In this document: one piece after another, positions 20,402-30,715 of the stretch
Numbering within the stretch: position 1 is the stretch's first letter
How the letters are laid out: every line of letters starts with the position of its first letter
Source: Triparma columacea
Lineage: Eukaryota > Sar > Bolidophyceae > Parmales > Triparmaceae
Reading direction: 5' to 3'
DNA length: 53,015 nt
Assembly: GCA_030267965.1 (NCBI GenBank)
Contig: BRYA01000502.1
Coordinates: forward strand, 1 to 53,015
Notes under the pieces: generated by a model
Database searches by the model: none
Told to the model about the DNA's origin: nothing
What the model saw: the letters and a program-made list of their open reading frames with translations, nothing else
Made by a program: the position numbers and the translations under genes

Positions 20402-22363
20402 TCATTTACAAAGCTCGCCGATCCACGAGTCCACGTAGTCGCCGTACCACTTAGCACCGTTCAGCCTCAAGTTTGCAAATGGAAGGGGGGAAGGCAGGAA
20501 ATTCAAATGGACTGCTTCGTCCAGCACTATCTTCGATCCTCCCTGTGGGTAGGCGTTAGTAAAAGAGTTTACGCAGGCCCGCTCCATGGGCTAACTTATG
20601 TAATCCCCCGTTTTTTTATCTCACCTCCAATTCCCCCGACTGAATGTCGGTTATCCCGTCTCCCTCCATCCCCTTCCCAGCCCCCTGCAGAGCGAAGTAC
20701 GAGGATAGCGCTAGGATCTCATCGACGCCCCTGAAGCCCCCTTTAACCCTCCTTGAGACCACGGAGGTGTACTTTATGCCAGGCACTTTCTTTCGAGCGT
20801 TAACATCATCAAGTAGGCCTCTAGTCTGGTCGAGCTTCGAGGCGAGTGATGAGGGGGGGGGGGACTTGTGGGGTGTTCCGAGGGTAACGATTGACCTGCA
20901 ACGACCGGAGACGTTGGGGGGGGCGTCGCTTAGGTAACCACGGGATACCCAACCCCCGATGCTGTGAGCGAGGATGGAGTAGTCACCGTCGATCTTGGAG
21001 ACTTGGCGACCGATTTCTTTAGTGTAAAAATCAAGTGTAGGCTGAAGGGGGAGAGTTCCCTTCCAGTAGTCCGACGTAAATGCAGACTTCACTATCGATA
21101 TCCAGTCTAACCACGAGAGGCGGACAGGGAACACAGGGTGGCCTCTCCTATTGAGCTCGGTGATTAGTGGGATGTAGTCCTTTCCCGTGGAGAACTGGGC
21201 CGGGCATAGCACAATAGGTCTCTCTTTTAGAGTCGAGCGGTCGCCAATTTTGTCCTCATCGAAAGCTGCGAGTGCGAAGAGCGCGTAAAAATTTGCGTTA
21301 GTGGGTTAATGCGATGGTCTTTCTCTTCTCGTCTTATCTCACCCTCAACGAGCTCATCATATTCTGTCACGAGGAAAGAGAGAGTCGAGAAAAGGGCCGC
21401 GTTAGTGAGTTGTAATTCGTCGTCGGTAAGTAGTCATTTTCCAACTCTCACCTATCGCTTGGTTGAGCCTCCTTGCCTCGAAGTCCGTAGTCTTCCTGAA
21501 AATGAACGTGCTCCCCTTATTCCCCTTTGCTACCCTTACCCCGGTCTCCTCATCGTAGCCTATTGTGTCGAGCCACCCCAGGGCCTTGTCGCCGAGTAGT
21601 TTGAATGGGACGGGATAGGGAAGAGAGACGAAACCCCCCCAAATAGCGTCAATGAGAAACCGACTTCCAGGTGTTACAAACCTGAAGGTCAGCTTGTTTC
21701 CGTCTGTCTTCTCTTTTAGGCCGCGGACGACGAGGTTGCCCTTGAAGGGGCCCTTGTTGAAGCTCACAATATTGTCGAAGCGCTCCGGTGTGAGTATTTG
21801 CGTGACATAACCCACAGAAGTGGCAGAGGTCACCAGAGACTGGACAGGGGAAGGCCCAGTCGAAGTAATGTAGTTCTGAGCGAAGCGATGAGCGAAGCGA
21901 ATTGCGAGGGATGAGAATCACGGCAGCCGTGTTTGAGAGAGGGCGTCCCTAGGCTCACCCTCCAGCTATCGATGCTAAAAAAAGGGACATCGTTTGTGGC
22001 AGACTCGTCAGAGTCAGGGTCCTGAGGCTTCAGTATCGCGTTTAGTTGCCACTCGCCGTTTACATCCATTGAAGGTGGGGGAGGATGGGAAACTATAAAA
22101 TCGTCGACCAACCTGTTGAGGGTTTCTGTCTCCTCAGGTGAGAATGATGCACCTCTTGTCGACGAGAGAAGGTTAAATAGCTCTGATGACGCAGTTGTCG
22201 ACGTAGCCTCAAGCCTGAAGTGTGACTTTTGAGGGAGCTTCGTCCCACTGCGGCCACCTACCAGGTTGTTTTTTGTGATTTGTGGCCTAACCTGCAACAC
22301 AAATGGACAAACAGTGGCAATGAAACTAATAACCATCAGAAGAACATAATGTCGCGCACCCAT
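20402..22363 (-). CDS. PAP/fibrillin domain fused to an alpha/beta-hydrolase lipase (probably plastid)
   Basis: Five exons, 22363-21959, 21839-21452, 21363-21343 (a 21-nt microexon), 21265-20625 and 20542-20402, close in frame to 531 residues. The N-terminus is a hydrophobic presequence (HYVLLMVISFIATVC) then a Ser/Thr/Lys-rich stretch, as expected for a bipartite plastid signal in complex-plastid algae. Residues about 75-260 match the PAP/fibrillin fold, including the characteristic GWLDTIGYDEETGVRVAKGN segment. After the microexon comes an alpha/beta hydrolase with VLCPAQFSTGKDY, a nucleophile elbow AHSIGGW (Ser), a GDGITDI Asp region and a DEAVHLN His region, ending WYGDYVDSWIGEL. It resembles plant and algal chloroplast lipases. 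It probably acts on plastid lipids or plastoglobules, with fibrillin as targeting module. Presence of the fusion in one transcript is inferred from splice phases. Confidence 0.85.
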
Positions 22364-22518
22364 AAAGCCTGTAGGAGTTGAGAGAAAAACTATCTCATTT
22401 ACTCTCCCCCCCCAAGAAAGAAAATTCCAGGTGGACGAAAGGCGTCCGTGAGTTGGAGCGCCTGAAATAAATCTTTAAAGCAGTTTGCGGTGTTTGCATA
22501 AAAAAAATACATGGGTTC

Positions 22519-25500
22519 CTACCAGTCGTCCTCCTCGTCGTCGTCCCCCCCCCATCCTCCCTCATCGACTTTTCTCTTAACATCCTTAAGTCCGCTAATC
22601 TCCTCCAGTAATTCCCCAGTCCCGTCCTCCGCGACCTCTCTCATAAACTCTACCCCCCCCTCTTCCCACCTCCTCACCACAGAGTCTCCGCAGCCTGTGC
22701 AGTAGCCGACGCGTTCGCACGAGAAGCAGCGGAGCGACCAGCCCCCTAAATCTCCCCTGATGGTATGCGGGGGCTGTCCCATTGCTCCCCCTCCCCCGAA
22801 CAGACCTGCGACCATAACCTCCGCCCCCATCCCCGCCGCGATCCCCGCCAGTCCTGGCCTCGTTACCGTGCACTGCTGATCGAGGGTCCTGTCCCCCTCG
22901 GAGTTGCTAGGGGCTACCACGTCCGTGCAGAAGTAGCAACCGAGAGAGTCGGAGGTCGAACCGTGACGGCAGACAAGCCAGGAGGAGAAACCGAGGGCGA
23001 TGTTTATTACGGTCTTCCCTTCCCTCCTCCCTACAACAGTTGGCATCCATCTAGATTCCCTGCTATCCGTTAGCATGAATACCACGTCCGCTCTTTTAAT
23101 TTCCTCCTCCACAGTCCTTGCGTCCTCTACTTCCTTGTCCCCCATGGTGTGTCCTGGCATTGGTATGCAGGCCTTTACTCCGCGGGCTTTCACGTCGCCG
23201 CAGATCTCGGTGAGGCGCTCGGCGGCTACGGAGGCCTTCCAGTTCCCCTCACGACCGTCTTGACGAGTGTAAAGACATTGCCTGACCGGGTTGCTCGCCG
23301 CTACTCTCCCGCTGTCTAGGAACGTGATGTTCCTGACACCCCAACCCACCAATATCCTGCTTAGGTAGCACCCTAGCGTCCCCGCCCCAAGCAGCAGGCA
23401 CTTGACCTCCCCGAGGCCCTCCAGGTCCAGGCCTGGAGCGACCCTCCACCTCATTAGACGGAGGTTCAAGTTTGCTGCCTCCCTCTCTAGGTGATTGTGG
23501 TCGAGCTGGCTCTTGAGGTCGATTGTCGTAGGCGCGATCTTCAAACGTGGGTTGTAACCCCAGCCTACTACGTCGTAGGAGTAACCAGATGACCAACTGG
23601 AGGTGGAGACGGAGAGGACGTGGAGGGTGGTTGGACCGAGCGTTCCGTTATAGTGGGCGAATTTAACGGAAGAGGAGCCCTTCCAAAGTCCCCTGGGGGG
23701 GGGGGGGAGGGATGAGGTTTAGGTGGGTCATCAGTGTAATATAATTTCCGTGATATCCTCTCCGAACATTTTTCCCTTCCGGCTCCCCTTCCCCTCACCT
23801 TTCCCTGACCTCGTGAACTAGTCTTCTGAGTGCCCATATCTCTCCTCCCTCCTCTCCTCCTTTCCCGACCTCCTCCCCTGCTCCTGTCCTGTATACATAG
23901 ACCCTGCCATCGTCCTCCTCCCCCCCACCCTCTTCTGGTAGCCCCCACGTCACGACTCCCCCTGACACGTATCCTAGCCTCTTGTCTTGATCCGTACCGA
24001 GCTCTGAAGTGACTGAGAGGGCGAGCGGGGAACGAGAAATGACTGAGTCGGTGCCCTGCTTTTCCTGTGCCCCAGGATAACCCTGCCAGTATACTCCCTT
24101 GTGCTTCTTCTGGTCTAGGTAGACCAGGAGGATGACGTCGGCGGAGAGGGTGTGGCAGTGAGATATTAAAGGGTTCTTTGGGAGGGACTTGAAACCGGTT
24201 AGGGTGTTCATTACTTTAATGAGGACCTTGGAGGAGACGTAAGGGGAGGAGGATGGCGGAGAAGGAGGGAGGGAACTGAGATCCGAGGTGGGGGGAATTA
24301 AAGTAGAGGAGGAGGGACTTATACCGGAGATAACTATTCCAGTGCCGTGTATGTCCCAGTGGCTGGGTGAGGGGAGGGGGGAGGGGGGGGGAGATTAGAG
24401 GAATGAAGATGGGAGAGGGGGAGGGTGGGGGATAGATGTTGGGATTGTTGTTCGTTGTTCCTCAGGATGGTTGTTTGGCAGCCATTTGGTGATTGCTGGC
24501 GTTTAATCATTGCGCGTGTCTCCGAAATGCACGTCGCATATCATACCTCTTTCTGCATTATGGGTTATCTCTTCATCGGAACATCACAACAACAAAACAG
24601 AAAAGCACGTCCATAATTTTCCCTCTTCAAGTCTTACCTGTACAGTCATGTGAGTAGTTGCGCAGTGTAGAGTAGAGAACGTTTCGTGTGTGTTAGTGTT
24701 GTGAAACTGTTTGCAAGTCATCTTCGTCATCAATTTCTTCTTAATGTTGTGTTGTTTATTGTTCCTCAGGATGGTTGTTTGGCAGCCATTTTATTGTTGC
24801 TGGCGTTATATCATTGTGCGTGTCTCCGAAATGCACGCCGCATATCATAGCGAGTTTTGCATTATGGGTTATCTCTTCATTGGAACATCACAAAAACAAA
24901 ACAGAAAAGCACGTCCATACCTTTCCCTCTTCCAGTCTTACCTGTATAGTCATGTGAGCAGTTGCGCAGTGTAGAGTAGAGAACGTTTCGTGCGTGTTAG
25001 TGTTGTGACACTGCAAGCGATGCATTGTCATCTTCGTCATCAATTTGTTCTACTTGTTGTTGTTTGTTGATCCTCAGGATGGTCGTTTGGCAGCCATTTT
25101 CTCCTTGCTGGCGTTTAATCATTGCGCGTGTCTCCGAAATGCACGTCGCATATCATAACCAACGAAAATTTTGGGTTATCTCTTCATCGGAACATAACAA
25201 CAACAAAACAGAAAAGCAACGTCCATACTTTTCCTTCTTCCAGTCTTACCTGTATAGTCATGTGAGCAGTTGCGCAGTGTAGAGTAGAGAACGTTTCGTG
25301 CGTGTTAGTATTGTGACACTGCATCGCTTGCCTTGTCATCTTCGTCATCAATTTCTTGTTCTTGTTGTTGTTCTTGTTTGTTGTTCCTCAGGATGGTTGT
25401 TTGGCAGCCGTTTACGTTTTGCTGGCGTTTAATCATTGCGCGTGTCTCCGAAATGCACGTCGCATATCATAGCTGATCAGAGCTTGTGGGTTATCTCTTC

Positions 25501-27853
25501 ATTGGAACATCACAACAACAAAACAGTAAAGCACCGTCCATACTTCTACCTCTTCCAGTCTTACCTGTATAGTCATGTGAGCAGAGCAGTTGAGCAGTGT
25601 AGAGTAGAGAACGTTTCGTGTGTGTTAGTTTTGTGACACTGCATCGCTTGCATTGTCATCTTCATTATCAATTTTGTTGTTGGTGTTGTTGTTTGTTGTT
25701 CCTCAGGATGGTTTTTTGGCAGCCATTTGACGTTTGCTGGCGTTTAATCATTGCGCGTGTCTCCGAAATGCACGTCGCATATCATAAGTACTAAAATGGT
25801 TATTGGGTTATCTCTTCATTGGAACATCACAACAACAAAACAGAAAAGCACGTCCATACTTTTCCCTCTTCCAGTCTTACCTGTATCGTCATGTGAGCAG
25901 TTGCGCAATGTAGAGTAGAGAGAGTTTCGTGCGTGTTAGTGTTGTGAAATTGCATCGCTCGCATTGTCATCTTCATCATCAATTTGTTCTTCTTGTTGTT
26001 GTTGTTGTTGTTTGTTGTTCCTCAGGATGGTTGTTTGGCAGCCGTTTATGCTTTGCTGGCGTTTAATCATTGCGCGTGTCTTCGAAATGCACGTCGCATA
26101 TCATAGTTCCAGTGTCTTTAAGGGTTATCTCTTCATCGGAACATAACAACAACAAAACAGAAAAGCACGTCCATACATTTCACTCTTCCAGTCTTACCTA
26201 TATCGTCATGTGAGCAGTTGCGCAGTGTAGAGTAGAGAACGTTTCGTGCGTGTTAGTGTTGTGACATAATATTGCTTGCATTGTCATCTTCATCATCAAT
26301 CTGTTCTCCTTGTTGTTCTTGTTGTTTGTTGTTCCTCAGGATGGTTGTTTGGCAGCCATTTCAAGCTTGCTGGCGTTATATCATTGCGCGTGTCTCCGAA
26401 ATGCACGTCGCATATCATAGTACAAATCGAGTTATGGGTTATCTCTTCATCGGAACATAACAACAACAACAACAGAAAAGCACGTCCATAATTGTCCCTC
26501 TTCCAGTCTTACCTGTATAGTCATGTGAGCAGTTGCGCAGTGTGGAGTAGAGAGCGTTTCGTGGGTGTTAGTGTTGTGACAATGCAAGCGAATGCAGTGT
26601 CATCTTCGTCATCAATTTGTTCTTCTTCGTTGTTGTTAGTTGTTCCTCAGGATGGTTGTTTGGCAGCCTTTTGAGTCTTGCTGGCGTTATATCATTGCGC
26701 GTGTCTCCGAAATGCACGTCGCATATCATAAACTCTCACAATTATGGGTTATCTCTTCATCGGAACGTCACAACAACAAATTAAAAAGCCCGTCCATACT
26801 TTTCCCTCTTCCAGTCTTACCTGTATAGTCATGTGAGCAGTTGCGCAGTGTAGAGTAGAGAACGTTTGGTGCGTGTTAGTGTTGTGACACTGTTTCACTT
26901 GCATTGTCATCTTTGTTAACAATTTGTTGTTGTTGGTTTGTTGTTCCTCAGGATGGTTGTTTTGCAGCCATTTCACACTTGCTGGCGTTATATCATTGCG
27001 CGTGTCTCCGAAATGCACGTCGCATATCATACTGAATAAGACTATGTGGGTTATCTCTTCATCGGAACGTCCACAACAAAACAAGACCTCTCCATCTCCT
27101 TTCCCTCTTCTCATCTTACCTGAGTTCCATAGTGTCAGCCGTTGCGAAGGGCGAAAGTGTATTGTGTTAGGGCTGTGTAATGCATCGCTGTTATCATCCT
27201 TGACACAGTTCTTGTTGTTCTTGTTGTTGGTTTGTTGTTCCTCAGGATGGTTGTTTGGCAGCCCTTTCTTGCTTGCTGGCGTTATATCATTGCGCGTGTC
27301 TCCGAAATGCACGTCGCATATCATACAAAGTATACATTATGGGTTATCTCTTCATCGGAACATAACAACAACAAAACAAGACACCTCTCCATCTCCTTTC
27401 CCTGTTCTCATCTTACCTGAGTTCCATAGTGTCAGCCGTTGCGAAGGGCGAAAGTGTATTGTGTTAGGGCTGTGTAATGCGTCGCTGTTGTCGTCCTTGA
27501 CACAGTTCTTGTTATTGTTGTTTGTTGTTGTTTGTTCCTCGGGATGGATGTTTGGCAGCCATTTGACCATTGCTGGCGTTTTATCATTGCGCGTGTCTCC
27601 GAAGTGCACGTCGCATATCATAGGTTTCATCACGTTATGGGTTATCTCTTCATCGGAACAACACAACAACCACTTTCCCCTCCTATTCCAGTCCCTCTCC
27701 TAGTTTGCGGGCTCACCTTTCTCCTTCAATGAGTTCCTCGCTCAGTTTGAGTTCGTTGAGCTTATGGCTGAACAGATCTCCCCAAAATGAGCTCGTTATG
27801 TGCAGTGTTGGGTGCTTGTAGCGGAGGGGAATGGGAGAAGGGAGGGTCGCCAT
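22519..27853 (-). CDS. ATG7: ATG7, autophagy E1-like activating enzyme
   Basis: Three exons, 27853-27717, 24362-23799 and 23692-22519, are all joined in phase 2 and give 624 residues (animal ATG7 about 700). Exon 1 carries the family N-terminus (SSFWGDLFSHKLNELKLSEE). Exon 2 contains the VYLDQKKHKGVYWQGYPG block. Exon 3 is the ThiF-like adenylation domain: KCLLLGAGTLGCYLSR nucleotide loop, FLDSGRVAASNPVRQCLY, IPMPGHTMG, TDSRESRWMPT, paired CYFC and CFSC/CTGC zinc cysteines, and the catalytic cysteine in DRTLDQQCTVTRPGL. The enzyme adenylates ATG8 and ATG12 and transfers them to ATG3 and ATG10 in the cytosol. Intron 1 (27716-24363) is 3354 bp, far longer than any other in the window, and holds an eleven-unit tandem array. 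The acidic C-terminal tail is short. Confidence 0.95.
24457..27659 (-). mobile_element. Eleven-copy tandem array of introner-like elements inside ATG7 intron 1
   Basis: Element copies, each 125-128 bp, begin (plus coordinates) at 24457, 24761, 25069, 25383, 25698, 26017, 26331, 26642, 26943, 27237 and 27534; spacing is 294-319 bp. In host-sense orientation each reads GTTCCGATGAAGAGATAACC, about 14 variable nt, a conserved hairpin core, CGCCAGCAA, five variable nt, AAATGGCTGCC, then CCTGAGGAAC. Between elements lies a conserved spacer of about 180 bp. In the minus-strand sense it carries a CTAAC branch-point word and then AG|GTAAG, so each unit looks like a complete intron joined directly to the next. 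The two units nearest exon 1 have a different spacer (about 27100-27230 and 27400-27530), which is conserved between those two. Confidence 0.85.
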
Positions 27854-28158
27854 GGCGCAGATCTAGTTTTGTGTTTGATGTGTTTTTGTATGATTATGTA
27901 AGTCTGTCGTAGTTAAAAATGTTTTCAGTTGATAATAGAGTGTGAATTGTAGTGTGTTAGGGGTATATTTGTGTAAAATTGGGGATAATGTGGTGTAAAA
28001 ATGGGATTAAAATTAGGGTCCAGAATCAGACCAGAATTTGGAGTAGGAGCCGAGGGAGGAAGAGGGAGCCAAGACGAGGAGAGGCATTTCAGTTCTCATT
28101 CAATCCTCCTTCAATCCTCGATAATTTCAAACGATTCCGTTACAGCCGCCTTGAAATT
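27854..28158. promoter_or_regulatory. Bidirectional promoter region ATG7 / UreD-UreF
   Basis: A 305-bp spacer lies between two divergent ATGs. It is moderately AT-rich (27880-27990). In-frame ATGs upstream of 28159 (from 27979) could extend the UreD-UreF gene, but the encoded residues are not UreD-like. Confidence 0.4.
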
Positions 28159-30572
28159 ATGTCTCCTCAAGCCCACACTCCCTCAAATACTAATACAAGC
28201 ACTAACAATCCCTCAAACAACACAACACCCACACCGACACGCCCAATACCCCCATCAACAACAACAATCACACCACCAACTACACCACCAACCACAACAC
28301 CAACCACACTACCAACCACACCACCAACCACACCACCAACCATAATCGTATGTACCTCAACAACCCCTCCACACCCTCCCTCCCAATCCCCAAAGTCATC
28401 ATCTCATCTTCTTCATTACTACTCCCACTACCCAACAAAGCTCCTCTTCACAACCCCCCCCCCCCAATCAACCTCTCCCCTCCACGCCTACCTCTTAACC
28501 CACGGTGGTCAATTAATGAACACAGATCCAACCCTCCATTTAATAATCCACGTTCTAAAATCTGCTAAACTAACAGTCGGTGGAGTCGGGATGTCACGGT
28601 GTGTAGATACACTAAAACAACACGTGGGGGATGTGGGGGAGAAAGATCTTGGGGTGGTTATTAAAACAGACGTACACCTAGGTGGTGTTTGGTCGAATTC
28701 AGAAGATAACACAATCACCTCTCCACCAACACCCCCACCCTGTCAAGAAGTTTCACCGAAAATAATAGATGAGGGAGTAAAAGAGAAGGAGAAGGGACCT
28801 GTATGTTACTACCTACCACCACCTACAACCGTACATAAGGGTGGTAAATGTATGAACGAGTTAACTGTCCACGTACACGATTCCAGTACCTCTATTGATT
28901 CTTCTGCTGTTTCTAACATTGTTGACGACGATGTTAATGTCGAAAGTACGTCGTACGGTTTCGTTGGTCTTGACTGGTACACATCAGGTTACCGTGCTGT
29001 CGGTAGATCTAACTACAACGGTATGGGTGGCTACGATAATGCTGACGGTAGAGGTTGGATGGGTAAACTAGGTACTGAGACGAGGGTTTTTAAAAGGGGG
29101 AAGTTGAGGTATAGGGATAGATATGAATTTAATGGAGGGAGAGGATATATGAGGAATATTGGGATGGGGGAAACGGGGGTTGTTGGAAGCTTATTGATCG
29201 TCGGGGATATGTGCGAGGTTGAAATTGAGAGAGCTAGGTGAGAGGGGGAAAAAGAGGGGGGGGGGGGTGGAGGGAGAGGGAACGAGAGAGATAATCAGGT
29301 GGGGAGATGGCAAGATTTACTTACACGCACGGGTGGGGGAATATTTTCAACCAACAAACACTCATCGTGAACAGGAAACTATACGGTACGAGACCACTTA
29401 GTGGGGGTCGGAGTAAGATCCCTAAGCTCAACCCCGGATTACTGGTTGTTGGTCTCGGTGATGTTGAGGACGGTTTGGTTGTTAGGTTTGTCGCTGAGCG
29501 TGTCGAGCATGCTGTTAGGTTGGTCGATGAGATCCTCGGCGACAAGGCCAAGGAGCAGCTGGAGGACTTCAGAGGGAGGCGAGAGAGGAGCGACGACGAG
29601 GTGAAGCCCCGTGACCCCAAAGACCATGAAGGAAATTACGACGAGGATCACTTCAAGCTAAACGACTACGTCCTCGACATACCTTACGTCGCCGCCTCAG
29701 CCAAGGCACAGACCTCTCCCCTGCACTCCTCTCACTACCAGCCTGATCTGTACCAGCTGATAGACCCGACCACCCCAACCGGTGGTTTCTCCCACTCCCT
29801 AGGCCTCGAGTCCTCAATCTCCCACGGTCTAACCCCCCCCTCAGGTCCAGGTCTTACCATGTACGTGAAGCACATGCTCCTTAACGCATGGTCGTCACAG
29901 CTAGTATACATGCTTGCGGCAAAGAGGAGAGCGGAGGGAGGGGGGGAAGAGGTGAAGGAGGATATACTAATTATTGACCAACATATGACTGTCAGCACCA
30001 CCTGCAAAGTCGCGAGGGAGGCGAGGTGAGATATTTGGTGTGGGGGTTTGAGGGGGGAGGGGGGTAAATCTCGAGGGATAAAACCAAAGAAACGTAACTC
30101 ACCCTGAAGGATCATTTACCCCTCCCCCTCTTCCCGCCACAGCTTAGTTCAGGGCTCCTGCATGCTGAGGGCATACGGCGCAGCCTTCTCTGAGTTATCA
30201 ACCTTCTGCAAGTCCTACAAGCGTCTCGCCCTCCTCTCCGGTCCCTCCACCTCCTCCCTTGGTTCCAACGCTGCCGTCGTGTTCGGTATCGTAACCGGGC
30301 TGCTAGAGGTACCGGATTTGAAGGCAGCGGAGGGATACCTATACACACTCGTTAGAGACTGCGTTAGCGCGGGGGTTAGAATGAACGTTATTGGACCCCT
30401 TGAGGGGGCGGGGATCATCAGAAACGTAATGAAGGAGGTGGCGGTGGCAATCAAGGACAAGGTGGAGGAGGGGAGAGATGTGGAATGGAGGGAAAGCAAA
30501 GGGTGGGGAGGCGTCGTTGACGTGGTACAGGAGGGACACGGAAGACTCTACTGTAGACTTTTTACGAGCTAG
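28159..30572 (+). CDS. ureD-ureF: Urease accessory protein, UreD-UreF fusion
   Basis: Three exons (28159-29237, 29375-30025, 30143-30572), both junctions in phase 2, close exactly to 719 residues. After a Thr/Pro-rich low-complexity leader, residues from about 75 match UreD: HLLHYYSHYPTKLLFTTP, a LTHGGQL segment where UreD has its GG-motif, VGLDWYTSGYRAVGR, ETRVFKRGKLRYRDRYEF and, in exon 2, LVVGLGDVEDGLVVRFVAE. The same exon continues without a stop through an acidic linker (EDFRGRRERSDDEVKPRD) into UreF: YQLIDPTTPTGGFSHSLGLE, then in exon 3 RAYGAAFSELSTFCKSYKRL. UreD and UreF normally form a separate-subunit complex with UreG that loads nickel into urease. Here both are one polypeptide in the cytosol. 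UreG and urease are not in this window. Confidence 0.92.
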
Positions 30573-30715
30573 TTGAGGGGAGAGGGGGGAGAGGGGGGGG
30601 AGGACATTTTTGGTAGAGTTTTGGGGGGGGCAATAAATTGATTGAGAGGTCAAATATGTTTATGCAACAATAAAAGAAGGTTTAGATGCTTCAACTCTGC
30701 TTAAGATGAATCAAC

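Noticed and set aside
24775..26828. Repeated 60-90 codon plus-strand frames beginning MVVWQPF
   Set aside because: They arise from translating the antisense strand of the intronic element in each unit and are interrupted at every copy.
24425..27700. CRISPR-like look of the array (repeats with short variable inserts)
   Set aside because: Repeats are 290-320 bp, variable windows are only 5 and about 14 nt inside the repeat, and the locus is an intron of a eukaryotic gene.
27979..28158. In-frame upstream extension of UreD-UreF
   Set aside because: The 60 extra residues are not conserved-looking and lie in the AT-rich bidirectional promoter; the start at 28159 is kept, with low certainty.
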